Positions 16,698-25,733 of a stretch of 49,056 bases of DNA are shown here, piece by piece. The notes under the pieces are model-generated. The model had not been told where the DNA came from, ran no database searches, and was given only the letters and a program-made list of their open reading frames with translations. Positions within the stretch are counted from its first letter, which is position 1. Each line of letters begins with the position of its first letter. The translations under genes and the position numbers were made by a program. The stretch is from Bacillota bacterium (GTDB lineage Bacteria > Bacillota > Bacilli > Alicyclobacillales > SLC66): NCBI GenBank assembly GCA_021805735.1, contig JAJZEE010000016.1:1-49056 (forward strand), in the 5' to 3' direction.

Positions 16698-16869
16698 AAA
16701 GCCACCTCCAAGAGACAGTCACGACGAAAGACGCTCCAGTGGATCTACGGTCAGGTTTCCACGGCGCCTGTTCGTCCGTCATGACCAGTGTATGAACCCC
16801 TCGGTCCTAGCGTGCCAGTCATCCTCCTTCAGACCGTCTCTTATGTTTTGCTTGTAAGCGGCTCATGGG

Positions 16870-18657
16870 TCACACGTCCTGGTCGGTCAGGCGCAAAAAC
16901 TCTTCGGCGTCTTGCAACACGAGTTTTACTGCAGATTCCCAAAATTCATCTTTCGTCAAGTCGACGCCCAAGTGCGCCTCCGCCAGATCTTCCACAGTCA
17001 TCCGACCCGTGTCACGGAGCAGTGCTACGTAGCGATCTGCGAACCCCTGGCCCTCTGACAGCGCAGTTCTGTACACGCCTGCGCTAAAGAGATAGCCAAA
17101 CGTGTAGGGAAAATTGTAAAATGGATTGTGCGTCATGTAGAAATGCATCTTGGATGCCCAATATCGCGGGTGGTATTCATCGAGCACACCGAGAAACGCC
17201 TCTTTCTGCGCTCGTTCCATCATGTCGTTCAACGTTTTCGCGCCGACCAACCCCTCTTTGCGCGTTGCATAGAAGTCAAGTTCAAAGAGAAAGCGCGCGT
17301 GGATATCCATGAAAAACGTAACCGCCCTACGCATCTTTCCATCGAGCAACGCCAAACGCTCTTCTCTAACGCTTGTCTGACGCAGCGCCGCATCGGCGAC
17401 AAGCATCTCAGCGAACGTTGAAGCTGTCTCAGCCACGTTCATCGCGTACTGCCTGGACATCGGCGGAATTCTGTCCATCGCGTGCTGATGATAGGCGTGG
17501 CCGAGTTCATGCGCGAGGGTGGCCACATTGGCAATGGATCCGGAAAATGTCATGAAAATGCGTGACTGATTGGCGACCGGAAAACTCGTGCAAAATCCGC
17601 CTGGCCGTTTCCCCGGGCGATCGAGCGCCTCGATCCAGCGCTCTTTGAAGCACTTGTCCGCAAATGCGGCCATATCCGCGCTAAAGCGGCCAAACTGCTC
17701 AACGATCAGCGCTCTTGCCTGCGCAAATGTCACCTGCTCGCCCCCATTACCGACGGGAGCCGCAACATCGTGCCAAGACAGAGTATCCGTTCCCAGCAGA
17801 CGACCTTTACGCCTCAAGAATGAAGCCAGCGCCTCCTTGCGGCGCTCGACCACTCGCCACATCACAGAGAGTGTCGCTTCTGTCATGCGATTATTTTGCA
17901 GGGGTTCCCGTAAAACTGATTCCCATCCCCGATGCTTATAGACTTGCAGACGAAATCCGGCCAGATGATTCAGGGTGCTGGCAAAGAGTTCCTCTTGCTT
18001 GCCGAATGCCTGCTCCCACTTGCCAAACATCTCTACTCTGATCGCCCTGTCTGCAACCTGCATCTGGTTCGCGGCCTGTCCGACAGACAAATGAATCACG
18101 TCGCCGTGTCTCTCTACCGGAATACTCATGTTCCCAATAACCGCATTGTATATGTCTGACCAAGCGTGGTATCCGTCCACGGACAGGTCCGTGACCAGCA
18201 GTTCCTGATCGATCGGCAATTTTTCCGCGGCCCGGGCGCGCCGTTCGCGCAGCGAAAATGCGATGGGAGCAACCCGTGTTTCTCTTAGCAGCGCTTCCCA
18301 AACACTCTCAGAGAGGTGCAGCCATTGCTGATCGAGCAGAGCAAGAGCAGAGACATTGGCCGCGGTCAACTGACTGATGCGTCCGCTTAGCTGCTTCGCC
18401 TCCTGATCGTGAACATCCTGCGCATTCAGGCAGGTCACAAATGCGCCTGCCTCGCGCATCCGGGTCATCAGGAACTGCGTCTGTTCCAGTATGTACGCAA
18501 AGTGTTCCACTTGCGCCGCGCTCATGGCGGGAACCGGACGGCACACCAACTCCCGGAAAGCAGAAATATCCTCTTGCAATTCCTTCAAGAATCTATCAAA
18601 CGTCTCCGACGAACTTCCGCCTGGAAAGAACACGTCGAGGTCCCACGTCTGTTCCAT
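16870..18657 (-). CDS. pepF: M3-family oligoendopeptidase (PepF-like)
   Basis: 595-aa cytoplasmic zinc oligopeptidase. The active site LAHELGHAYHQHAM carries HExxH, with the downstream glutamate in NVAETASTFAEML. The length and the C-terminal NPFYNFPYTFGYLFSAG segment match the pepF/M3 subfamily. ATG 18657 is preceded by AGGTGATC (18664-18671) at 6 nt and is preferred over GTG 18669. It probably hydrolyses peptides of 7-17 residues, in peptide turnover or signalling; no partner gene is adjacent. A gene-free 172-nt stretch separates its end from thrC; I see no T-box or other leader element there. Confidence 0.93.
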   Translation of the reverse strand: MEQTWDLDVFFPGGSSSETFDRFLKELQEDISAFRELVCRPVPAMSAAQVEHFAYILEQTQFLMTRMREAGAFVTCLNAQDVHDQEAKQLSGRISQLTAANVSALALLDQQWLHLSESVWEALLRETRVAPIAFSLRERRARAAEKLPIDQELLVTDLSVDGYHAWSDIYNAVIGNMSIPVERHGDVIHLSVGQAANQMQVADRAIRVEMFGKWEQAFGKQEELFASTLNHLAGFRLQVYKHRGWESVLREPLQNNRMTEATLSVMWRVVERRKEALASFLRRKGRLLGTDTLSWHDVAAPVGNGGEQVTFAQARALIVEQFGRFSADMAAFADKCFKERWIEALDRPGKRPGGFCTSFPVANQSRIFMTFSGSIANVATLAHELGHAYHQHAMDRIPPMSRQYAMNVAETASTFAEMLVADAALRQTSVREERLALLDGKMRRAVTFFMDIHARFLFELDFYATRKEGLVGAKTLNDMMERAQKEAFLGVLDEYHPRYWASKMHFYMTHNPFYNFPYTFGYLFSAGVYRTALSEGQGFADRYVALLRDTGRMTVEDLAEAHLGVDLTKDEFWESAVKLVLQDAEEFLRLTDQDV

Positions 18658-18770
18658 GCTTTCGATCACCTGGCCTCACCCCTCGCGGCGGATCCTCGAC
18701 ATTCTCATTCCACTATATCAGGATGCCCGACGCCAAAAAAGGGCTATGATCCAGTGACCTCGAATTCTTG

Positions 18771-18799
18771 CTGACAAGACTCTGAATCCATAGTATAGT
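18771..18799 (+). promoter_or_regulatory. sigma-A-type promoter for the 28-codon ORF
   Basis: CTGACA (18771-18776), 17-nt spacer, TATAGT (18794-18799). The start is predicted near 18806, a 27-nt leader to the TTG start. Confidence 0.6.
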
Positions 18800-18832
18800 A
18801 GACGAGAATCGACGGCGGGAGGAGGAACTTTC

Positions 18833-18919
18833 TTGGGTCACCATGTTATTCGGTGGGTTATTCTGGCGGTCGTTATCGTTGCAGTCGCCATTTATTTTGT
18901 GATGCGTCGCAAGAAATAA
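18833..18919 (+). CDS. 28-residue single-span membrane peptide
   Basis: Too short for usual gene callers. TTG start at 18833 with GGGAGGAGGAA (18818-18828) 4-7 nt upstream, stop TAA at 18917-18919. The product begins MGHHVIRW, has one hydrophobic helix (VILAVVIVAVAIYFVM, residues 9-24) and ends RRKK. This is the form of small membrane regulators or type I-toxin-like peptides. It has its own promoter, a strong ribosome site and a correctly placed stop, which argue that it is expressed. No antisense RNA gene is evident. Function unknown; it lies between the divergent oligopeptidase and an MFS transporter. Confidence 0.65.
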   Translation: MGHHVIRWVILAVVIVAVAIYFVMRRKK

Positions 18920-19030
18920 TGATGTGATGGACAAATCAAAACTTGGCTACGGCAAGGGAGGCGCAGGTACGAGTAAGCGTCTTCTTTGTGTATGAACTGG
19001 AACCGTTCCTTCAGACAGCGAGGTTTTGCC

Positions 19031-20212
19031 GTGAACGTACAATTCGAGACCTGGAAGTTGCGGAGCCTATACCTCACGTTTTTTGCCGGTTTAGGCTCGC
19101 TCATTCCCTATCTGCCCGTATTACTGACTCATCGCCACTTCTCGCCGCTCAGCATCGGACTGTTGCTCAGCATCAACCCGATCGTGGGCATCCTTCTGCC
19201 GCCTTTATGGGGCGCCGTCGCTGATCGAACGGGTCGCGCCGTGCCACTGTTGCGCCTGCAGCTATTGGTTCTGCCGATCCTTGTGATCATCTTGTACCAC
19301 TCGTCGACCGTGGTTGCCATCGCGGGCATCCTGACCGGACTCGCAGTGTTTCTCACTTCGTTTCCCCCGCTCGCTGATCACCTTACACTCGACTACGCGC
19401 AACGATACGGGATTGACTACGGACGCGTGCGCGTGTTCGGATCGATTGGGTTTTCACTCGCCAATCTGTCAGTGACGGCCTTCCTCCTTCACGGATCGAT
19501 CGATTTCCTGTGGCTGCTGTACTCCCCCTTCGTGGCGACAGGCTTTCTTGTCTCCTTGACAATCCGGGAGGTAGTCCAGGAAGACAGTCCGTTGCCCAAC
19601 TCCGACCAGGGCGCATCACGCAATGATCCGTCGGTCAATCGCGCCGCGAGTCTCAGACCCCTGCTGCCATTTTACCTGATCGTCCTCGGACTGGCGCTGA
19701 CGATACCCGCGTATAACACATTTTTCCCGTTATACATGTCGAGATTGGAGGGAGGCGCAAAACTGCTGCCGCTCGCTTATGTTCTCTCCTCAGGCAGCGA
19801 GGTATTCACAATGCCGTTTGCCACCAAGCTGTACAATCGCTTGGGTCCGCGATACATGCTCATTTTGTCAGCCGTATCCTATGCCCTGCGCTGGGTGGTT
19901 GTAGCCGTTTCGCCATGGACCGTTATGATCGTGGCTATACAAATTCTGCATGGTGTATCTTTTGGGTTCTTTTATACTTCGTGTGTCATGTATATCAGAA
20001 ATACCCTTCCCAGACGGCTGTTTGCCACTGGACAGGGTATATTTGGCGCCACCACGGCACTCGGCAATGTGTTAGGCAACATCCTTGGCGGCATGCTTTA
20101 CGAAGCGGGATCTCCACGTGAATTCTATCTCACCGCGGCGATGATCTGCCTGATTGCGGCCGTTTTCGCCTGGCGTCGCCGCAAGTTGCAAACGATCAGC
20201 TCTGCGGTCTAG
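19031..20212 (+). CDS. MFS transporter, MFS_1-like / HcaT type
   Basis: 393-aa membrane transporter with twelve predicted helices and a central hydrophilic loop (~residues 193-215). Near the N-terminus it has the loop 2-3 motif GAVADRTGRAVPLL typical of MFS carriers; the overall pattern (short N-terminus, FFAGLGSLIPYLPVLL, DYGRVRVFGSIGFSLANL) resembles the MFS_1-like group that includes 3-phenylpropionate transporter HcaT and nucleoside permeases. Start GTG 19031 has AGCGAGG 7 nt upstream; ATG 18992 lacks a site. Substrate unknown. The stop codon overlaps the stop of the convergent SGNH hydrolase gene in a shared CTAG. Confidence 0.85.
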   Translation: MNVQFETWKLRSLYLTFFAGLGSLIPYLPVLLTHRHFSPLSIGLLLSINPIVGILLPPLWGAVADRTGRAVPLLRLQLLVLPILVIILYHSSTVVAIAGILTGLAVFLTSFPPLADHLTLDYAQRYGIDYGRVRVFGSIGFSLANLSVTAFLLHGSIDFLWLLYSPFVATGFLVSLTIREVVQEDSPLPNSDQGASRNDPSVNRAASLRPLLPFYLIVLGLALTIPAYNTFFPLYMSRLEGGAKLLPLAYVLSSGSEVFTMPFATKLYNRLGPRYMLILSAVSYALRWVVVAVSPWTVMIVAIQILHGVSFGFFYTSCVMYIRNTLPRRLFATGQGIFGATTALGNVLGNILGGMLYEAGSPREFYLTAAMICLIAAVFAWRRRKLQTISSAV

Positions 20213-20982
20213 CCCGTGAAGGCGACAGTTTTGGATCCAAACTCGCGCAGCATGTCCATGTAGAGAATCTGTCCCGCCAGAGCGTGCCCCTTGGCATTCG
20301 GGTGCCAACCGTCGGCCATATACGGTACATAAGTCTGATGATGAGCGACGAGATACGCCTTCATTTGATCGAAGACATCGAACACATAGACGTTTTTGCT
20401 GTTGAAGCTTTTGGCCACATTCATTTCGTTGTCGAGGACAAACGGTTCTTGCGTCGGATATTCCGTATAGGACGCTTTTGTGATTGGCGGCGTGACGATG
20501 AATACTACGGCATGCGCCGCAAGCGCACTCTGAACTTCCCAATGAATTTGCTGCCGAAATATACTGATCGGAGTCTTGTTGTGCAGATTGTCTAGCGCTC
20601 CCCAGGAAATGACAACGATTTGCGGCTTCACCGACTTTAGCCACACAGGGTACTGACTTACAATCTTTCGCACCCCGGCGCCTGGTTGCGCCCGATCATA
20701 CACTTTGTAATAGGCGCCGCCAAGCGCAGTGAACGAGCGGAACGCGCGTGCCAGATATCCCCCGCCAATCGGATCGTCCCAACCACGGGCGACCGACGAA
20801 CCTATGGTCATTACTCTGACTGTCTGATGCTTTGCCGCTGCTGCCTGATGGCGCGCAGTCGTACGCCTGGATAAGGAGCCAGTGTGCAGTGACACCGCAT
20901 CAGCACGGGGCTGTAATCGCACGATGACGATAATCGGTATCGCTAAGAGCACACACAGCAAAAGCAAACGCTTCAACACCAT
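20209..20982 (-). CDS. SGNH/GDSL-family hydrolase, membrane-anchored or secreted
   Basis: 257-aa esterase/lipase-type protein. N-terminal hydrophobic helix (LLLLCVLLAIPIIVIV) is a signal anchor or uncleaved signal; block I Ser is in IGSSVARGW, a block III Asn is in SWGALDN, and block V Asp-His is in DGWHPNAKGH. Substrate unknown; candidates are acylated wall polymers or lipids. The start is ambiguous among ATG 20982, GTG 20979 and TTG 20976 (the last would give MKRLLLLC and the best spacing from GGGGG at 20984-20988). It follows the acyl-CoA synthetase gene directly, so the two are probably one operon. Confidence 0.85.
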   Translation of the reverse strand: MVLKRLLLLCVLLAIPIIVIVRLQPRADAVSLHTGSLSRRTTARHQAAAAKHQTVRVMTIGSSVARGWDDPIGGGYLARAFRSFTALGGAYYKVYDRAQPGAGVRKIVSQYPVWLKSVKPQIVVISWGALDNLHNKTPISIFRQQIHWEVQSALAAHAVVFIVTPPITKASYTEYPTQEPFVLDNEMNVAKSFNSKNVYVFDVFDQMKAYLVAHHQTYVPYMADGWHPNAKGHALAGQILYMDMLREFGSKTVAFTG

Positions 20983-20992
20983 TCCCCCAAAG

Positions 20993-22672
20993 TCAGTTTG
21001 CACAACCGATAGCCATAATCTCCTGTTTCAAACGGTGGCGTTGTATCTTGCCGGTCGGGCCAAGAGGGATTTCCTCAACCAAATGGAACTCCGCGGGACA
21101 TTTGTATGCGGAAACAGTGGCGACGCAGAGGGTTCGCAACTGCTCCTTAAAGGAGGCGTCCTGCCGCCGCGCCGATTCCTCTGGAACCACGTAAGCCACC
21201 ACGCGTTCACCGTACAACTCATCAGGCAATCCGATCACTGCGCAGGCCTTCACTCCAGCGTGTCGACCAATGACTTCCTCCACTTCACGGGGACTGATCT
21301 TCTGACCGGCGCGGTTGATCATTTCCTTGCTCCGTCCGGTAATAAACAGATACCCATCCTCATCAAGATATCCCAGATCTCCAGTGTGAAACCAACCTTC
21401 GCGAAAGCCCGCGCCAGTCTCGTCGCCGTATGCGTAAGCAGCGATCACACTCTCGCCGCGAATCACAATTTCCCCCACGTCGCCGTACGGCAGCACACTG
21501 CCCGCGTCATCCACCACGCGCAGTTCAACTCCATACGGCACACCTGCAGACCCAAATTTATGCTTCCCTGGGGGCAAGGGATTGACACAAACCTGGCTGG
21601 CAGCCTCTGTTAATCCGTAAGATTCTATCACTGGTACGCCAAACTTTGCCTCGAATCTCCGACCCTGCAGGGCCGGAAGCGGCGCAGACGCAGATCGTAC
21701 GAAGCGCAGGGACGCGGCAACCGCGGATGGTTCGGGGCCTTTGACGAGTATCGCAATCACCGTGGGCACCGCGGAAACCCACGTCACGCCATGTTCAATG
21801 ACAGTCGGCCAAAATCGCGATGCGCTGAATTTTTGACCGATGACCAAACGCCCGCCGGTCGTCAGCGTGGATAAAAGAGCGACAACCTGCGCGTTGATGT
21901 GAAACATGGGCAAAAAACAGTAACTCACATCAGTTGCAGTCAAACGGTGAGCATTCGTCACATTTCGCACTGTGGCGAGCACCTGCCCATGGGTGAGCAG
22001 GACTCCTTTGGGAGTGCCAGTGGTTCCGGATGTAAAAAGCAGGACGGCAGGATCGCTTTCCGCAACGCCCGCTATCGCGTCGGCCACATTTTCCAAGGCG
22101 GGCGAGTCTGACGGAGGCATGGCCGCTGCTGTGTACGCGGCAGCGCTATCCCGAAAAATCGCCGCAGGTGTATTTTTCTTCCCGGTTGTTGGTGGCGCGA
22201 AGCGCCATGGAAGTCTATCCGGGATCAGACCATCCGTCCGGACCGCGAACACGGAGAGTTCCAACCTCTTGTCCGCGTTCACAAAGGCGGCGACCACTGT
22301 CCGCAACCGATGCAGCGATTCCGCTGCGCCCAGCGCATCGACAAGCTCCGGTCCAACGAACGCCATGACGGCCTCTGAACGGTTGATCACTCCCGCCAGT
22401 TCAGGAGTAGGCATATTTGGATTAACAGGCACGACCACAGCGCCATAAGTCAGGAGAGAACTATACAGAGCCACAAAAGCGTATGAGTTGATCTGAGCGA
22501 GGACAACGCGGTCGCCGGCTGCAATTCCGAAGGTCCGCAACACATCGTGTACGTATTTCATATCGCGCAGCAATTGTTCGCGAGTGAACCAGTGTTCACT
22601 GTCGTGCGCCACCGCGGACGCGCCCGTCCGCAACCTTGCATATAGAAGCGCGCTTAACTCGGACACCTTCAT
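20993..22672 (-). CDS. AMP-forming acyl-CoA synthetase with an in-frame repeat insertion
   Basis: 559-aa adenylating enzyme activating a carboxylic acid (probably a fatty acid) to its CoA thioester. Motifs: P-loop LLFTSGTTGTPKG (~212-224), ESYGLTEAASQ, hinge GWFHTGDLGYLDEDGYLF, and the C-terminal catalytic lysine in GPTGKIQRHRL. Residues ~148-178, in the variable linker before the P-loop, are encoded by a copy (E1) of a structured repeat that also occurs between genes at 25722-25812. The frame is intact through the insertion, so the enzyme is probably active. ATG 22672 has a GGAG site 4-8 nt upstream. It is followed by the SGNH hydrolase. Confidence 0.9.
   Translation of the reverse strand: MKVSELSALLYARLRTGASAVAHDSEHWFTREQLLRDMKYVHDVLRTFGIAAGDRVVLAQINSYAFVALYSSLLTYGAVVVPVNPNMPTPELAGVINRSEAVMAFVGPELVDALGAAESLHRLRTVVAAFVNADKRLELSVFAVRTDGLIPDRLPWRFAPPTTGKKNTPAAIFRDSAAAYTAAAMPPSDSPALENVADAIAGVAESDPAVLLFTSGTTGTPKGVLLTHGQVLATVRNVTNAHRLTATDVSYCFLPMFHINAQVVALLSTLTTGGRLVIGQKFSASRFWPTVIEHGVTWVSAVPTVIAILVKGPEPSAVAASLRFVRSASAPLPALQGRRFEAKFGVPVIESYGLTEAASQVCVNPLPPGKHKFGSAGVPYGVELRVVDDAGSVLPYGDVGEIVIRGESVIAAYAYGDETGAGFREGWFHTGDLGYLDEDGYLFITGRSKEMINRAGQKISPREVEEVIGRHAGVKACAVIGLPDELYGERVVAYVVPEESARRQDASFKEQLRTLCVATVSAYKCPAEFHLVEEIPLGPTGKIQRHRLKQEIMAIGCAN
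22139..22226 (-). repeat. structured repeat E1, in frame inside the acyl-CoA synthetase
   Basis: On the minus (coding) strand this 78- to 88-nt stretch matches E3 at about 66 of 78 aligned positions by eye, with a 1-nt length difference. It contains hairpin TGGCGC/GCGCCA (22207-22202 with 22198-22193) where E3 has TGCTGC/GCAGCA, two compensatory pair changes. The shared unpaired segment is CCAACAACCGGGAAGAAAA. A second stem closes GAAAAAT with ATTTTTC, against GAAAAT/ATTTTC in E3. It encodes the peptide RLPWRFAPPTTGKKNTPAAI and flanks. Confidence 0.85.
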
Positions 22673-22889
22673 CGCTCCAATCTCCGGAAATCAGATAAGA
22701 TTGACTTCAGTTTGCCTAAACAATCTTAAAATCGCCTTAATGATCAGTTCCTCCCCTCCCCAGCCCGCGGCTGACCAAGGTCTGTATGATCGAGCAAAGC
22801 CGTTCAGACCCGGCAAACCGACGCCTTAAGGTAACTTTAAAACTTCCCATTTACCATCAAGTCCAGAAGGGAGTGTGCGGATCGATACT

Positions 22890-24065
22890 ATGAAAGAGCA
22901 TCTGTACGAAGTGGATCTGATGCGCGCATTTATTATTTTCGGCGTTGTGTGCGTTCATGTGATCTCGTTTTTCAATCTGTTTTCGCCACCGCTGTCAGAA
23001 ACAGGCATCGGGTTCGAAGCTGCCTTGACCGCCCTGCATTTTACCAGGGAATCATTCATGTTTATTACTGGACTGGTTCTGTTCATTACCTACTACAATC
23101 GACCCTTCAAAGCGCGGTCTTTCTGGTCAAAACGCTTCAAACTGATTTTCATTCCGTACGCGGCCTTTACGCTCCTGTACATCCTGTTCTCCGGAACTTA
23201 TCTCAAAGGCTGGCAGTGGACATTGCCCAACGTCCTGGGAACGTACGCCACCTCTTTGCTCGATGGTCATCAGTTCTATCTTTATTATCTGGTCATTTCC
23301 ATGCAACTGTACCTATTTTTTCCGTTCTTCGTCATGTTTATGAAAAAACTGAAAAATTGGCACACTGTTCTTTTCATCAGTAGTTTCGCGCTGCAGATTG
23401 CGCTCATGTGGGTCAATAAAGCGGTGCTTCAAAACATGGACACAGCGCATTTTCCGCAGTGGTTGGCGCTGCTCCTTCATTACCGCGACCGCTACCTGAT
23501 CACGTACCAGTTCTGGTTCATTTCCGGAGCCCTGTTCGCCATTCACTACGAAAAGATCAAAGCGTATGTGCTGGAACACGCAAAGCTCGTGTACGGAGTA
23601 TTGGCGGTGGTATTGCTCGCATTGTGGGCGCACTACGCTCTTGACCGACTGGTGCTGCATCAGGATGAGACCATGTCGGTGCTGGTGCTGCAGCCGATGA
23701 TGATTCCCTTTAGCTTCGCCGTCACCGTGGCCTTGTGGCGAGCCGGCATGAGTTGGTCGAAAGTTCGCCTGGAGCCTGGAGTGCAGTGGTTTTCCCGCTT
23801 CGTAAAAGTCGCGGCGGCAGCTTCATTTGGAGTCTTTCTCGTGCATCCACTGATCCTGCACTTCGTGGAGCTCGCGATCTATCGCATCGATCCCAGCACT
23901 CCCATCCGTTTGCTGCTGCTTCCGGTAACAATCGCCGTGGTTTACGGGGGTGGCATCCTCATCGCGCGACTTATTGGAAACATCCCCTTGCTCAGTTATA
24001 TCGTCGGGCAGAAATCCGCGGCGCCCAAGCACTTTAAAGTGGGGGTGACAAGGGCCTCCCAGTAG
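22890..24065 (+). CDS. acyltransferase-3 family membrane protein
   Basis: 391-aa integral membrane protein with about ten helices. The N-terminus EVDLMRAFIIFGVVCVHV carries the conserved Arg and His of the Acyl_transf_3 family (OatA, WecH, surface-polymer O-acetyltransferases). It probably acylates a cell-envelope glycan or lipid. The start is uncertain: ATG 22890 lacks a well-spaced ribosome site, while GTG 22875 is very close behind AGAAGGGAG. The upstream 217-nt gap to the divergent acyl-CoA synthetase holds AT-rich stretches but no promoter I would defend. Confidence 0.82.
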   Translation: MKEHLYEVDLMRAFIIFGVVCVHVISFFNLFSPPLSETGIGFEAALTALHFTRESFMFITGLVLFITYYNRPFKARSFWSKRFKLIFIPYAAFTLLYILFSGTYLKGWQWTLPNVLGTYATSLLDGHQFYLYYLVISMQLYLFFPFFVMFMKKLKNWHTVLFISSFALQIALMWVNKAVLQNMDTAHFPQWLALLLHYRDRYLITYQFWFISGALFAIHYEKIKAYVLEHAKLVYGVLAVVLLALWAHYALDRLVLHQDETMSVLVLQPMMIPFSFAVTVALWRAGMSWSKVRLEPGVQWFSRFVKVAAAASFGVFLVHPLILHFVELAIYRIDPSTPIRLLLLPVTIAVVYGGGILIARLIGNIPLLSYIVGQKSAAPKHFKVGVTRASQ

Positions 24066-24148
24066 GACCGAAGTGAAACGGCAGGAACGGGCGACCCAAA
24101 GAACGTGGATGGACCAAGTTTCATCACTTTATGAAGGAGGTATGGTCT

Positions 24149-25582
24149 ATGCAACCGGAACTGTACCGGGACGAGAATCTCCTTGCCCGGCTGGATCGCA
24201 TGCCGATGACCCGCACGGCTTTCTGGATCGTCGCGCTCCTCTCTCTTGTCTGGATTGCCGAAGCGTTTGACATCGGCATCGTGGGACCTGTCGTGACGCT
24301 CTTAAATGGCGTCTGGCATCTCTCGAAAGCGCAACAGGGTCTCCTTGGCGTGTCCTCCACAATAGGCATCGTCATCGGACTCATTCCTTCGGGAATCATC
24401 GCTGACAAACTGGGACGGCGCACCGTGGTTCTGGGCGGTATCGCATGCTTTTCCGTATTGACTGTACTCGGCGCATTCGCCGCGAATTTTTGGTTCCTTT
24501 TTATCATTCGCCTTCTGGCCGGAATCGGTGAAGGCGCCATTTTTCCCATGCCTTACCTGTTTCTCGCCGAGTTCGTACGCGCCAAACGACGGGCCGTCAG
24601 TGTGGGATACTCCAACGGTGTATTGACAGCCGCTTATCTGATTCCCAGTCTTTCCGCAGTCTGGGCGATCCACGCCTTCCCAGCGGCTGTCTCCTGGCGA
24701 ATTCCCTTCGTGTTGGGCGGTCTTCCGCTCGTCCTGCTCATTCCACTGGCCCTCTGGTTGCCGGAATCCCCGCGTTTTTTACTCAAGCATGGACGCCGGG
24801 ATGAAGTTCGGCAGTTGGTTGAAAAACTGGAACGGCAGGCGAACCTGCCCCATGATCCGACGTTGATCAATCGTCGCGCCCTGGCGGTTATTCACCAGGG
24901 GGCTGTTCGCAAACCATCGTTACGCTCCCTTTTGCGAGCGCCGTACCTGTCTCGCGGCGTCATTGCAGCTGCTCAACTGACCGGCGCGTTAATCCTGTTT
25001 TACATTTTGCTGGTCTTCGGACCCACGATCCTGATGGAGCGCGGATTTGGATCCGGCAACGCCATTCTCTTCACTGGAGCCATGATGGGCACCGCAGGCG
25101 CTGGCTCGATCGTTCAAGGCTATCTGGCTGATCGCTATGGTCGAAAATGGATCTTGACAGTGTATTTTTTCCTCGCGTCAATCGGTTGTATCATGTTTGG
25201 ACTGTTTACCAACGCCGCCCTGGTCATTGTCGCCGGGCTGCTGACCTCGTTTTTCGGCCTTGGGGTGTTTCCTGTCTCAAAACTCTACCTGGCGGAACAG
25301 TTCCCGACCCGGTTGCGGGGCGGCGGCGTTTATTTCGGAGAAATGACCGCACGCATATTGAGCGGGGTAGTGACCATATATTCCCTGCCGTTTCTGTTGC
25401 AACTGTGGGGCAATCGCGTTATCTTTGAAGCGATCGCGATCGCTCTGCTTGTCCTTGCCCTCCCGGTTGTTCTGTGGGGCAGAGAAACGGCTCGCATCAG
25501 CGTCGAAGAAGCCGGCACCGACATGTCATTCGCAGAACTCGATTCGGAATTCGAATCAGTACCAGGAGCCAAACTGGTATAG
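24149..25582 (+). CDS. MFS transporter, sugar-porter/NiaP-like
   Basis: 477-aa twelve-helix transporter. Typical sugar-porter motifs: GIIADKLGRRTVVLGG between helices 2 and 3, RLLAGIGEGA, WLPESPRFLLKHGRRDE before the central loop, and GYLADRYGRKW between helices 8 and 9. The closest look-alikes are the aromatic-acid/nicotinate (NiaP/YceI) carriers, but the substrate cannot be assigned. ATG 24149 has AAGGAGG (24134-24140) 8 nt upstream. The stop TAG lies in the head of repeat E2 (CTGGTATAG), so the repeat array begins exactly at the end of the gene. Confidence 0.88.
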   Translation: MQPELYRDENLLARLDRMPMTRTAFWIVALLSLVWIAEAFDIGIVGPVVTLLNGVWHLSKAQQGLLGVSSTIGIVIGLIPSGIIADKLGRRTVVLGGIACFSVLTVLGAFAANFWFLFIIRLLAGIGEGAIFPMPYLFLAEFVRAKRRAVSVGYSNGVLTAAYLIPSLSAVWAIHAFPAAVSWRIPFVLGGLPLVLLIPLALWLPESPRFLLKHGRRDEVRQLVEKLERQANLPHDPTLINRRALAVIHQGAVRKPSLRSLLRAPYLSRGVIAAAQLTGALILFYILLVFGPTILMERGFGSGNAILFTGAMMGTAGAGSIVQGYLADRYGRKWILTVYFFLASIGCIMFGLFTNAALVIVAGLLTSFFGLGVFPVSKLYLAEQFPTRLRGGGVYFGEMTARILSGVVTIYSLPFLLQLWGNRVIFEAIAIALLVLALPVVLWGRETARISVEEAGTDMSFAELDSEFESVPGAKLV

Positions 25583-25733
25583 TGCTCTCATGGCGCCTGC
25601 GCGCCGCCAACAGCAGGGATGGAAAACCCGCTCGTCAGGATTCATATGCTGTGCCCGTCGCGAGTTCGGCGCAGCCGTGTCTGAGCAGGGGCACAGCATA
25701 TGAATCCGGTCGGCAGGGTGACGGATTTCCGGC
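25574..25733 (+). repeat. structured repeat E2 (long form)
   Basis: Head motif GGTATAG then CTCTCATGG, a GGCGC/GCGCC hairpin (25592-25605), CCAACAGCAGGGATGGAAAA, then a 19-bp perfect stem GGATTCATATGCTGTGCCC (25638-25656) / its complement (25689-25707). The 32-nt loop carries GCGAGTTCGGC and GTGTCTGAGC with a CGGC/GCCG mini-stem. The tail GGCAGGGTGACGGATTTCCGG ends in the CCGGCATAG boundary shared with E3. The whole 25583-26104 interval (522 nt) is non-coding and consists of E2, E3, a 27-bp hairpin and E4. Confidence 0.9.

Noticed and set aside
16698-16869. Possible T-box or small ORF upstream of thrC
   Set aside because: A region with AAGGAGG followed at once by ATG and a GGACCGAGG word looked like a leader, but there is no T-box consensus, no specifier stem, and the ATG is too close to the ribosome site.
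22139-22226. E1 as chance similarity between a coding and a non-coding sequence
   Set aside because: About 66 of 78 matching bases with two compensatory hairpin changes is far beyond chance, so it is reported as a repeat.
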